DNA of 64,000 nucleotides. It comes from Chamaecrista fasciculata. Taxonomy: Eukaryota > Streptophyta > Magnoliopsida > Fabales > Fabaceae. The position numbers were made by a program, and so were the translations under genes. This document shows positions 1 through 11,204 of the stretch, in pieces. The DNA lies in assembly GCA_003254925.1 (NCBI GenBank), contig QANZ01030967.1, positions 78,006 to 142,005 on the forward strand. Reading direction: 5' to 3'. Below the pieces are notes generated by a model. It saw nothing but the letters and a program-made list of their open reading frames with translations, searched no databases and was not told the DNA's origin. Numbering within the stretch: position 1 is the stretch's first letter; every line of letters begins with the position of its first letter.

Positions 1-898
1 ATCAATGTGTCTAATCCCCATCGACGATACATGCCGCTCATGTATGACCCTTGCAAGAGGCTTAGTCAGAGGATCAGCAACGTTGTCCTCGCCTGCTACT
101 TTACATATCTTCACATCACCTCTGTCAATCATCTCCCTGACAAGTTGAAAATGTCTGAGTATATGTTTGGTCCTCTGGTGGGACCGTGGCTCCTTGGCTT
201 GTGCAATAGCGCCACTATTGTCACAATACAGGGTAACGGGATCAGAAATGGTCGGAACCACACCAAGCTCTGAGATGAACTTTCTAATCCACACAGCCTC
301 CTTTGCCGCATCCGATGCTGCAATATACTTGAACTCCATTGTAGAATCGGCAATCGTGCTCTGCTTGGAACTCTTCCAACTCACGCTGCCACCGTTCAGG
401 AGAAACACATATCCTGACTGCGATTTAAAATCATCTTGGTCGGTTTGGAAACTAGCGTCTGTGTAACCCCTTACACATAGCTCCTCATCAGTTCCACCGT
501 AAACCAAGAATTCATCCTTAGTCCTTCTCAAGTACTTAAGGATATTCTTGACAGCGATCCAATGATCCTCACCAGGGTCTTGTTGGAATTGGCTCATCAT
601 ACTGAGGGCAAACGACACATCGGGTCGAGTACATAACATGAAATACATGATGGATCCTATGGCCGAGGCATAGGGAATTCCACTCATGCACCCTCGCTCA
701 ACAAGTGTCTTGGGACACTGTTTCTTGCTCAGGGTCACCCCATGATTCATCGGAATGAATCCCTTCTTGGAATCCTCCATATTGAACCTCTTCAATACCT
801 TATCCAAGTATGTACTCTGACTCAATCCGAGAAGCCTCCTAGATCTATCTCTATAGATCTTAATGCCTAGAATGTAGGCAGCTTCTCCCAAGTCCTCA
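1..898 (-). pseudogene. Copia element A: RT C-terminus and RNase H (runs off the window)
   Basis: This is the 3' end of the element A polyprotein on the minus strand. The frame is open from about 898 to the window edge. It starts with the GEAAYILGIK block that follows the RT palm and continues into RNase H: YTDAS with its first Asp, then a DST-ME block where family members have DSTTESEY. The tail is the SMGIRHID block that ends copia polyproteins. Changes seen include T-to-M and E-to-K around the conserved Glu. The part is out of frame with the upstream RT because one A is missing near 896 (ATGAGGAC instead of ATGAAGGAC). The 3' LTR must lie left of position 1. Confidence 0.85.
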
Positions 899-2171
899 TC
901 GAGAATGATTTTCCTAACCAGGATTTTATAAAATCTAAGGTTGGAACATCGTTTCCAATGAGTAATATGTCATCGACATATAGTACCAAGAACACAATTG
1001 TGCTCCCACTAACCTTCTTGTAAACACAAGGTTCATCAGGGTTTTGCAAGAAGCCAAACTCTTTGACTACTTCGTCAAAATGGTGATTCCAACTCCTGGA
1101 TGCTTGCTTCAATCCATAAATGGATCTCTGAAGCTTGCATACCATGTCTGGTGCCTCAGGACATACAAACCCCTCAGGTTGTATCATATACACATCCTCG
1201 GGCAGCCTTCCGTTAAGGAACGCTGTTTTGACATCCATTTGCCATATCTCATAGTCATAATATGCGGCTATGGCAAGGAGGATCTTAATGGACTTGGCCA
1301 TTGCAACTGGCGAAAACGTTTTGTCATAGTCTATACCATGACGTTGCGTAAATCCCTTTGCAACTAGCCTCGCCTTGAAAACGTTGACGTTGCCATCCAT
1401 GTCTGTTTTCTCTTTGAAAACCCACTTGCACCCTACGGGTTTTACCCCTTCGGGTGGGGCGACCAAGGTCCAAACCTTGTTGTCGTACATAGATTGCATC
1501 TCAGCCTTCATGGCTTCAACCCATTTCTCTGAGTTGGGATCTACGATGGCCTCTTGATAGGTGGTGGGTTCACCACGCTCTGTGAGCAACACATCCTTGT
1601 TTTCAGTCACGAGAAATCCGTAATATCTCTCTGGCTGGAAACGTGTCCTATCAGACCTTCGTGGTCCTTGTGTTTGTGGAGGAGCTTCCACAACGTCTTG
1701 TGGAACTTCTCCAGTTTCCGTCTGTGCCTCTGAAGTGCTTTGTGGATTTTGAACTTCTTCAAGATCCACCTTACTCCCACTATTTCTTTTGGAAACTAGA
1801 TCCTTCTCCAAGAAGAATCCACTTCTGACTACAAACACTTTGTTGTCAGCTGGGCAGTAAACATAGTATCCCCTTGTTTCCTTGGGGTACCCTACAAATA
1901 AGCACTTGAGGGATTTGGCTGATAGTTTATCGTTAGCTTGCTGCTTAACGTAAACCTCACATCCCCAAACTTTGAGATAAGACAAATCGGGACTCCTCCC
2001 TTTCCATATCTCATGTGGTGTCCTCTCAACTGCCTTAGACGGAACACGGTTAAGTGTGAAAGCGGCAGCTTCTAAAACATATCCCCAGAAGGATGGCGGA
2101 AGATCAGTTTGACTCATCATAGATCGAACCATCTCCAATAGAGTTCGATTCCTCCTCTCAGACACACCATT
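867..2171 (-). pseudogene. Copia element A: integrase C-terminus plus reverse transcriptase
   Basis: The frame runs from just after an in-frame TGA (2174-2172) to 867, 432 codons from the first possible start. It contains the integrase end (LWxxR-like region with NRVPSKAVERTPHEIWKGR), a variable linker, and the RVT_2-type copia RT. RT landmarks are CKWVFKEK, MDVKTAFLNG, SIYGLKQASRSW and the catalytic YVDDILL. Reading upstream past the TGA gives NGVSERRN, in frame with the gag-integrase part, so the two were one polyprotein. The frame ends early because of the single-base deletion near 896. RT sequence suggests an Angela/Tork-like copia lineage, but that is inferred by eye. Confidence 0.85.
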
Positions 2172-3962
2172 TCACTGTGGTGTTCCAGGTGGAGTAAGCT
2201 GTGAGACTATCCCACAACTACTAAGATGATGAGTGAATTCTTGACTCAAATACTCGCCTCCTCGATCAGATCGAAGGATCTTGATTTTCTTGTCAAGCTG
2301 GTTCTCAACTTCATTTTGAAATCTCTTGAACATTTCAAAAGACTCTGACTTGTGCTTCATCAGGTAGACATAACCATATCTACTGAAGTCGTCAGTAAAC
2401 GTAATGAAGTAGGAGTAACCTCCTCTAGCATTAATACTCATGGGTCCACATACATCACTATGTATGATCCCCAACAAGTCAAATGCCCTTTCACAGTGAC
2501 CAGTGAAGGGCGCCTTTGTCATCTTACCAAGTAGACAAGATTCGCAAGCATCATATGATTCAAAATCAAATAAGCTTAGAAGTCCATCTTTATGGAGCTT
2601 CTCTAGGCGTTTCTCGTTTATATGGCCTAAACGACAATGCCAAAGGTATGTAGGATTAGATTCTCCAACCTTAATCCTTTTCGTATCGATGTTATAGATT
2701 TCGTTATTATGTTTTTGTTCCAATTTTAAGATATAGTGGTTATCATGCAGATCACCATAAGCATATAACACATCATTCCTATAAATCGAACATCTACCAT
2801 TTCCATTCATGCAAATAAATCCTTCCTTATCCAAATAAGAAAGCGATATAATGTTAGAACTAAGAGATGGTACATAATAACAATTGTTTAATAACAAAAC
2901 AAGCCCAGTGGGCAAAACTAGCTCGTATGTTCCTACAACAACAGCAGCAACCCTTGCTCCATTGCCCACACGTAGGTCCACCTCGCCTCTGCTCAGCTTT
3001 CTACTTCTTTTCAACCCCTGCACATTAGTACATATGTGAGAATCACAAGCAGTATCCAATACCCAAGTGGTAGGAGTAGACAAGTGAACGCCTATAACAA
3101 AGATACCTGAAGTAGAGGCTTCGCTTTTCTTCTTCTTCTTCTTCAGATCTTCCATATACAGCTTACAGTTTCTTTTCCAGTGACCCGGCTTCTGGCAGAA
3201 GAAACAGACTGGATCCTTATTGGGCTTTGCCTTCTTGGCAGGCGGCGGGTTAGGCTTAGCCGCAGGCTTGGTCCCACCAACCTCGGCGTCTCCTTTCCTC
3301 TTTCCTTTGCCCTTACCCTTTCCCTTGTTCTGAACTAGTAAGACAGTGCTAGGCGCCTTCTTTATGGATGCCTCAGCAGTCTTTAGCATCCCATGCAGTT
3401 CAGAAACGGTCTTCTCCATGCCATTCATGTTAAAGTTTAAGATGAACTGGTCATAACTTCTAGGTAGCGAATTGAGGATCAAATCTGTCGCTAGCTCTAG
3501 CACAATGGGAAAACCCAGCCTGGCAAGGTGATCTATGTACCTCTTCATCTTCAAGACGTGGGCACTAACAGATCCACCTTCTGCCATCTTGCAAGAGTAA
3601 AGAGCCTTTGCTGTCTCAAATCTCTCTTGCCTTGCCTGTACTTGGAACATTTCCCTGAGATGTGTCATCATCTCGTATGCCCCCATGTTCTCCAAGTTCT
3701 TTTGAATCTCAGGAACCATGGTAACCAGTATAAGACAGGCAACGTCCACAGAGTCACTTTGATGCTTCTCGTAAGCATCTCTCTGTGCTCTTGGAGCGTT
3801 TGCAGCAGGCTGTTCAGGGATGGGGTTCTCTAGGACATTGAGCTTTCTCTCCTGGGTGAGAACAATTCTCAGATTTCGGTACTAGTCGAGAAAGTTAGTC
3901 CCAGTCAACTTGTCCTTCTCAAGGACAGATCGCAGTGATAGTGTTTGAACGTTCGTTGCCAT
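2172..3962 (-). pseudogene. Copia element A: Gag, protease and integrase core
   Basis: The copia Gag start is probably the ATG at 3962-3960 (MATNVQTLSL). A TAG at 3884-3882 replaces the Trp expected in NFLDWYRNLRIVL, and the frame is then open to a TGA at 2174-2172 replacing the Trp of GTPQWNGVS. Domains in order: UBN2-type Gag; zinc knuckle C-X2-C-X4-H-X4-C (CFFCQKPGHWKRNC); protease with DTACDSHIC in place of the usual DTGCSSHI; Gag-pre-integrase H...H and CESCLLGK; and integrase core with HSDVCGP, FTDDFSRYGYVYL and SDRGGEY. In a live element this one ORF encodes the particle proteins and enzymes. Here three defects (two nonsense codons and an RT frameshift) make it dead. Confidence 0.85.
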
Positions 3963-5512
3963 TTGATTCTACAATTAGATATGAAAAGCTTTAATTAGCA
4001 GGAAAAATAAAATTATATCTACCATTTTATAAAACCCAGTGAAATTTATTATTAGTGGCTAAGATTCATATTTCACCAAAGTTTACCGTCGTTGAGGGCG
4101 ATCATGCACTCTTTGGTTATTTAGGTAGGTAACTCCTTACCAATCACATCTCTATGTGACTCTTAGATCCTTATGGGACTGTATCATCTCATGATACTTA
4201 TTATGGCATGTTTATCACATCTAATGCCTTGAGGTCCAAAACTGTTTTGATAACCCCATTAAGTCACACGGTAAAACATGTGAATGGCTAGGTTCAAAAC
4301 AACGAGGCCGAGGCCCAATCCCATATCATCAAGGACCAACTAAATACGTGTCGCTGAGAGCGATCACCGCATTTAAAGAACCAGGATTTCAACAGGCGTC
4401 GTGTTGAAACTCCCATTCACCCGTGTCTCCTCAAGGTCAAGGCAGACACGTGTCGCTGAGGGTGATCACCGCTCCACGATGAACAAGATTTTGACAGGGC
4501 ATTTTAGCGATGGCATTAAATACTTAAGATTTTCTAAAAGGGTTTAATCTTTAATTAAAAAGGTTCCGATTTATAGTTTAATTTTAAAACTCCTTTTAAA
4601 ATTAAACGAGTCATGTCACATGTTTATTACCCCATGTATCTCATACATATAAACATGTGCCGGATTTTGTATCGTATACAAAATCCCACGCTTGTATCGT
4701 GTATGTGGTTGTAGCGCGATATATATAAATAGCATGTTAAAATTTTGCACCCTAATCATACATCTAGCGCATCACATACAACTAAATGTAAAAGCATACA
4801 CCGTGTTTAGATATGACTCATCTACCCTAGAATTCTCCCAAGCCAATGAGAGAACTTTTCTAAAAAGAAAAATAAAATTACACGTGAATAAACCCCAGTT
4901 ACATTGAGGTATAAACTGAAAGTAAATTTTACATAAGAGTAGAGGGAGACGACACGCAGGCCGTATTACCGAAATAAACCTCCTAGAGCCATATCCAACA
5001 CCACACAATTCAAATATGAACAATTCATACAATTATGTTAAACACGACATCCAACACATATATTAAAACTCCTTTTAAGATTGTGTTCAATTTTAGGGTC
5101 TGCGCAATTTTAACATGCCTTTTCTTGAGATTAGGCCTTTTATCAATAATTATAAATACCATGAATCTCCATTCAAGAATTTATAATTATTGACCCCCAA
5201 AAATTTTAAAATTCATAATTTTAATAAATTTTCAGCCACCTATATAATATTATAATTAAAACACTTTTAATTATACTTATACAGGACTTTTCGATTTTGG
5301 CCTAAAACTTCAAGAAAAATTTTCTAATTGATCCAATCGATTCCATATGTATCATATACATATAATTTGCACCTTTTTCTGTAGATTGAATTTTTAAAGA
5401 AAAACGTTCGGTGGATTTCTTTGCAAAACCAAGAACAGTGATTGAAAGCGGTAAACACACATATCATACATCACATGTACACATAAACAGTTTTAAATCC
5501 TAGAACTAGCGT
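3963..5512 (-). other. Copia element A: long 5' leader (non-coding)
   Basis: About 1.55 kb lies between the primer binding site and Gag, with no convincing ORF. It holds three dispersed copies of a short motif, CGCTGAG(G/A)G(C/T)GATCACCGC-like on the plus strand, at 4087-4105, 4347-4370 and 4447-4472. These may be an RNA structure or leader repeat. The rest is AT-rich filler. Confidence 0.6.
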
Positions 5513-5525
5513 GGCTCTGATACCA
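5513..5525 (-). other. Primer binding site of copia element A
   Basis: Read on the minus strand, TGGTATCAGAGCC starts two bases after the LTR end (...CCCAACA). This is the standard copia PBS complementary to initiator methionine tRNA. It fixes the LTR boundary and the element's orientation. Confidence 0.9.
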
Positions 5526-5526
5526 C

Positions 5527-7574
5527 TGTTGGGAATCCTAGGCGCCTAACGCAGCGGAAGCAAATAAAAATAAAAATAAAAGCGCCTAGGTCCTAGAATT
5601 CCTGAACGGATCCGCTAGCAAAATTTAAAACTTTTAAATAGTGGTATACCTCACGAGTTTCAATCGGATGGTTGTACAAGGCGTGTGCAAGGAGCCCACT
5701 CTCAACGTTCTCCCTCTGTCGGTGATCCACACGAACAGTTTCTCGGACACCAAGGTGCTAGCCTTCCGTTCTTTTGTCCAAAAGAACCAGGGACCAATCT
5801 ACAGTGCTTGAATTCAAGAACTCTTTCTTGAATCCAATCAGCAAAAGTGGCGCATAGAAGAAACCCCCCACAAGAACTCCTTCTTGCCTTTTCTTCTCTC
5901 AAACCCTAGTTATGGAGCCAAGTTGATTTTCACTAACTCTTAGCAAAATTCGACTTTCTCTCTCAATGGGTGCAAAGGTGCGATTTTCTCTCTCTCTACA
6001 AGGAGGAAGAAAATCAAAAGCTAGGGTTAGACTTGCTTAGGGAGCAAGTCGACTTGCTCCCTTAATATAGGTGTAATATTTGGTGATTTTATTATTCCTA
6101 AAATCATGATATTCTGATAATATAATTATTTTAGGACTTGAATTTACAATTAAAATATTACCTTAATATTTCAATTTAAATTCAAAATGAAATCTCTGAG
6201 AATCAAATGGAAGATCAAATCTTCCCATGGGACCCACAAGAGAAGGCGCCATCCCCTTTTATTTTTCCTTGAAATTTTATAAATAAAAAACCTGCCTAAT
6301 TCATGATTCACCAAAGATATTAAGAGGAGATCTCACCAAATCTGTTTGAATCAAATCTTTTGATATCTCCATCAAATCTTTTGAATTCAAACTTATTATT
6401 TGAATTAATAAAACAATTTTATTTATCCAAATAATCCAAAAGAGGCGCCACCCTCAACATAATATTGGGAATTTTATAATTCAACAATTTCCTAACTTTT
6501 AGGAATCTTATCTGAATTATTTTTCCCTAATATTTTAATTGTAAATAATTAATCCCCATTAATCATTTAACAATTATTATATTTAAACTTATCCCACGAA
6601 TTTAAACATTTCACAACTGTAGATTAATTAAAACAAGACTTAATGTCCCAGACATTTCGCTGTGTCTTAAATCGTGCCACCAGAGTGACCCACGAATTAA
6701 CCCTAATTCGTGTCTCTTTTAAACGGTGTCCTAATCCTGCTCATGTGTGACCCAACAGGCCCCACGTGAAGTTGGCAGAAAGTCATCTCCATGACCTACA
6801 AGTCGTGAGCGGACTCTAGCAAGCCATCACGACTACCCAAAACACATGAGTTATCGTTTTTACCAAAACGACTTAACCTTAGTACCACCTTGTCAGAGAC
6901 CCTATTGTCCTACGATATCTTGGTCATGGATTAGGCACAGGAAAGTCATCCATAATCCAAACCACAACTTTCTCGATTCCCTGAGTAAGTCCCAATTTCT
7001 TGAGTGGCCACTCTTTTCCCTGGACAGACTCATCGAGGGCGCCAGTTAGATATGTCTCATCTAATGAGGGACAAAATCCCATCTTGGCCAATCCACATTC
7101 CTCAGCACGGCAATCAACCAAACCCGTACTTAGCCCTTATGACTACCCTGTTATGGGCAACGTTAGACTAAGCCAAAGTCTGACAACTGCAACGCCGGAA
7201 TAATGATGACCTCAGGTCTAAGGCATCGCTACAGGAGTACAGGAGAGGCAAGCTGATGACTAAACCCATGCAGGACTCTCCGGGTCTGTCCAGCAACTCG
7301 TAACCCCTTACGTAATTGCACCATGACTCTCGTACCAGCATCTAGTGCATGCATCTCTATGCACCGAGGTCATGCTGGTCTTAGTTCATTTTCGTTCCCA
7401 CGAAAACAATCGACCAGCGACAAATTTACATTAATTATCTCATAATTAATCATGGACGCTATCATAGTAAACATTCTAATAATATGATAACACATTAATT
7501 TATCTCCATAAATTAATAATATGTTCAAAACATATTTACATAAAATGATTGGCCCTAGGGCAAAATCTCCAACA
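5527..7574 (-). repeat. Copia LTR shared by elements A (5' LTR) and B (3' LTR), 2048 bp
   Basis: It begins TGTTGG and ends CCCAACA when read on the minus strand. Its left side abuts element A's tRNA-Met PBS and its right side abuts element B's polypurine tract. One LTR therefore serves as 5' LTR of A and 3' LTR of B, as in a tandem LTR-internal-LTR-internal array. No target duplication is expected or seen at either edge. It matches 11205-13008 in inverted orientation along almost all its length, and more distantly 31172-33273. Confidence 0.88.
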
Positions 7575-7591
7575 GACTCCCACTTGCACTA
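7575..7591 (-). other. Polypurine tract of copia element B
   Basis: On the minus strand a purine-rich AAGTGGGAGTC runs directly into the LTR start TGTTGGAG. The same tract precedes the plus-strand LTR at 11205. Confidence 0.8.
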
Positions 7592-7607
7592 GGGTACAAT
7601 CATCAAT

Positions 7608-8312
7608 CTAGCTGTTCCTACTCCTAGGTACACTGATCAATGTGTCTAATCCCCATCGACGATACATGGTAGGAACCACACCAAGCTCTGAGATGAACTT
7701 TCTAATCCACACAGCCTCCTTTGCCGCATCCAATGCTGCAATATACTCGGACTCCGTTGTAGAATCGGCAATCGTGCTCTGCTTGGAACTCTTCCAACTC
7801 ACGCTGCCACCGTTCAGGAGAAACACATATCCTGACTGCGATTTAAAATCATCTTGGTCGATTTGGAAACTAGCGTCTGTGTAACCCCTTACACATAGCT
7901 CCTCATCAGTTCCACCGTAAACCAAGAATTCATCCTTAGTCCTTCTCAAGTACTTAAGAATATTCTTGACAGCGATCCAATGATCCTCACCAGGGTCTTG
8001 TTGGAATCGGCTCGTCATACTTAGGGCAAACGACACATCGGGTCGAGTACATAACATGGCATACATGATGGATCCTATGGCCGAGGCATAGGGGATTCCA
8101 CTCATGCGCCCTCGCTCAACAAGTGTCTTGGGACACTGTTTCTTGCTCAGGGTCAGCCCATGATTCATCGGAATGAATCCCTTCTTGGAATCCTGCATAT
8201 TGAACCTCTTCAATACCTTATCCAAGTATGTACTCTGACTCAATCCGAGAAGCCTCCTAGATCTATCTCTATAGATCTTAATGCCTAGAATGTAGGCAGC
8301 TTGTCCCAAGTC
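7608..8312 (-). pseudogene. Copia element B: RT end and RNase H with internal deletion
   Basis: Homologous to 1-898. It contains AAYILGIKIYRD, YTDASFQ, SGYVFLL, SWKSSKQSTIADSTTESEYIA and KEAVWIRKFISEL. After GVVPT the frame jumps to an unrelated tail because about 216 bp present in element A (roughly its 34-249) are missing, joined at a short ATGG-type match near 7668. The end of RNase H, including the HQRTKHI and DPLTKPL blocks, is therefore lost. It shares element A's one-base deletion upstream (near 8314), so it is out of frame with RT. Confidence 0.85.
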
Positions 8313-8908
8313 CTCATCGAGAAAGATTTTCCTAACCAGGATTTTATAATATCTAAGGTTGGAACATCATTTCCAATGAGTAATATGTCATCGACATATA
8401 GTACCAAGAACACAATTGTGCTCCCACTAACCTTCTTGTAAACACAAGGTTCATCCGGGTTTTGCAAGAAGCCAAACTCTTTGACTACTTCGTCAAAACG
8501 GTGATTGCAACTCCTGGATGCTTGCTTCAATCCATAAATGGATCTCTGAAGCTTGCATACCATGTCTGGTGCCTCAGGACACACAAACCCCTCAGGTTGT
8601 ATCATATACACATCCTTGGGCAGCCTTCCGTTAAGGAACGCTGTTTTGACATCCATTTGCCATATCTCATAGTCATAATATGCGGCTATGGCAAGGAGGA
8701 TCCTAATGGACTTGGCCATTGCAACAAGCGAAAACGTTTCGTCATAGTCTATACCATGACATTGCGTAAATCCCTTCGCAACTAGCCTCGCCTTGAAGAT
8801 GTTGACGTTGCCATCCATGTCTGTTTTCTCTTTGAAAACCCACTTGCACCCTACGGGTTTTAACCCTTCGGGTGGAGCGACCAAGGTCCAAACCTTGTTG
8901 TCGTACAT
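8285..8908 (-). pseudogene. Copia element B: reverse transcriptase
   Basis: A 207-codon frame starts at MYDNKVWTLV after an in-frame TAA. It carries CKWVFKEK, MDVKTAFLNG, SIYGLKQASRSC and the catalytic YVDDILLIGND. Near-identical to element A's RT. It ends at the same shared frameshift (…SMRTW…) as A. Confidence 0.85.
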
Positions 8909-8911
8909 AGA

Positions 8912-10225
8912 TTACATCTCAGCCTTCATGGCTTCATCCCATTTCTCTGAGTTGGGATCTACGATGGCCTCTTGATAGGTGGTGGGTTCACCACGCTCTG
9001 TGAGCAACACATCCCTGTTTTCAGTCACGAGAAATCCGTAATATCTCTCTGGCTGGAAACGTGTCCTATCAGACCTTCGTGGTCCTTGTGTTTGTGGAGG
9101 AGCTTCCACAACGTCTTGTGGAACTTCTCCAGTTTCCGTCTGTGCCTCTGAAGTGCTTTGTGGATTTTGAACTTCTTCAAGATCCACCTTACTCCCACTA
9201 TTTCTTTTGGAAACTAGATCCTTCTCCAAGAATCCACTTCTGACTACAAACACTTTGTTGTCAGCTGGGCAGTAAACATAGTATCCCCTTGTTTCCTTCG
9301 GGTACCCTACAAACAAGCACTTGAGGGATTTGGCTAATAGTTTATCGTTAGTTTGCTGCTTAACGTAAACCTCACATCCCCAAACTTTGAGATAAGACAA
9401 ATCGGGACTCCTCCCTTTCCATATCTCATATGGTGTCCTCTCAACTGCCTTAGCCGGAACACGGTTAAGTGTGAAAGCGGCAGCTTCTAAAGCATATCCC
9501 CAAAAGGATGGCGGAAGATCAGTTTGACTCATCATAGATGGAACCATCTCCAATAGAGTTCGATTCCTCCTCTTAGACACACCATTCCATTGTGGTGTTC
9601 CAGGTGGAGTAAGCTGTGAGACTATCCCACAACTACTAAGACTATGAGTGAATTCTTGACTCAAATACTCGCCTCCTCGATCAGATCGAAGGATCTTGAT
9701 TTTCTTGTCAAGCTGGTTCTCAACTTCATTTTGAAATCTCTTGAACATTTCAAAAGACTCTGACTTGTGCTTCATCAGGTAGACATAACCATATCTACTG
9801 AAGTCGTCAGTAAACGTAATGAAGTAGGAGTAACCTCCTCTAGCATTAATACTCATGGGTCCACATACATCACTATGTATGATCCCCAACAAGTCAGATG
9901 CCCTTTCACTGTGACCAGTGAAGGGCGCCTTTGCCATCTTACCAAGTAGACAAGATTCGCAAGCATCATATGATTCAAAATCAAATGAGCTTAGAAGTCC
10001 ATCTTTATGGAGCTTCTCTAGGCGTTTCTCGTTTATATGGCCTAAACGATAATGCCAAAGGTATGTAGGATTAGATTCTCCAACCTTAATCCTTTTCGTA
10101 TCGATGTTATAGATTTCGTTATTATGTTTTTGTTCCAATTTTAAGATATAGTGGTTATCATGCAGATCACCATAAGCATATAACACATTAATCTTATAAA
10201 TCGAACATCTACCATTTCCATTCAT
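8912..10225 (-). pseudogene. Copia element B: truncated protease tail, integrase and linker
   Basis: 437 codons in the same frame as 8285-8908, separated by a TAA (8914-8912) where element A has CAA (EMQSMYD). It holds the Gag-pre-integrase HxxxxxH / CESCLLGK finger, the DDE integrase core (HSDVCGP, FTDDFSRYGYVYL, SDRGGEY, GTPQWNGVS, intact here unlike A) and the copia linker. The 5' part (Gag, protease core, leader, 5' LTR) is absent: homology to element A stops at about 10238, where a plus-strand copy of RT begins. Confidence 0.85.
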
Positions 10226-10238
10226 GCAAATAAATCCT

Positions 10239-11152
10239 TATAGATGAAGGACTTGGGAGAAGCTGCCTACATTCTAGGCATTAAGATCTATAAAGATAGA
10301 TCTAGGAGGCTTCTCGGATTGAGTCAGAGTACATACTTGGATAAGGTATTGAAGAGGTTCAATATGCAGGATTCCAAGAAGGGATTCATTCCGATGAATC
10401 ATGGGCTGACCCTGAGCAAGAAACAGTGTCCCAAGACACTTGTTGAGCGAGGGCGCATGAGTGGAATTCCCTATGCCTCGGCCATAGGATCCATCATGTA
10501 TGCCATGTTATGTACTCGACCCGATGTGTCGTTTGCCCTAAGTATGACGAGCCGATTCCAACAAGACCCTGGTGAGGATCATTGGATCGCTGTCAAGAAT
10601 ATCCTTAAGTACTTGAGAAGGACTAAGGATGAATTCTTGGTTTACGGTGGAACTGATGAGGAGCTATGTGTAAGGGGTTACACAGATGCTAGTTTCCAAA
10701 CCGACCAAGATGATTTTAAATCGCAGTCAAGATATGTGTTTCTCCTGAACGGTGACAGCGTGAGTTGGAAGAGTTTCAAGTAGAGCACGATTACCGATTC
10801 TACAACGGAGTCCGAGTATATTGCAGCATCGGATGCAGCAAAGGAGGCTGTGTGGATTAGAAAGTTCATCTCAGAGCTTGGTGTGGTTCCGACCATTTCT
10901 GATCCCGTTACCCTGTATTGTGACAATAGTGACGCTATTGCACAAGCCAAGGAGCCACGGTCCCACCAGAGGACCAAACATATACTCAGACGTTTTCACC
11001 TTGTCAGGGAGATGATTGATAGAGGTGATGTGAAGATATGCAAAGTAGCAGGCGAGGACAACGTTGCTGATCCTCTGACTAAGCCTCTTGCAAGGGTCAT
11101 ACATGAGCGGCATGTATCGTCGATGGGGATCAGACACATTGATCAGTGTACC
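10239..11152 (+). pseudogene. Plus-strand copia 3' fragment: RT end and RNase H
   Basis: Inverted homologue of 7608-8312 and 1-898. It starts abruptly at ATGAAGGACTTGGGAGAAGC, the intact form of the site that lost one A in A and B. The frame is open from 10244 through YTDASFQTDQD to a TAG at 10781-10783, which replaces the Gln of SSKQST. Past that stop it continues through KEAVWIRKFISEL, YCDNSDAIAQAKEP, HQRTKHI and NVADPLTKPL to the end at about 11153. This copy keeps the RNase H end deleted in B. Confidence 0.85.
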
Positions 11153-11188
11153 TAGGAGTAGGAACAGCTAGATTGATGATTGTACCCT

Positions 11189-11204
11189 AGTGCAAGTGGG
11201 AGTC
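11189..11204 (+). other. Polypurine tract before the plus-strand copia LTR
   Basis: GCAAGTGGGAGTC sits directly before TGTTGGAGATTTTGCC, the LTR start. It is the mirror image of the tract at 7575-7591. Confidence 0.8.

Noticed and set aside
4692..5032. Small ORFs in the copia leader
   Set aside because: Short, overlapping on both strands, no motif, between PBS and gag where no protein is expected.
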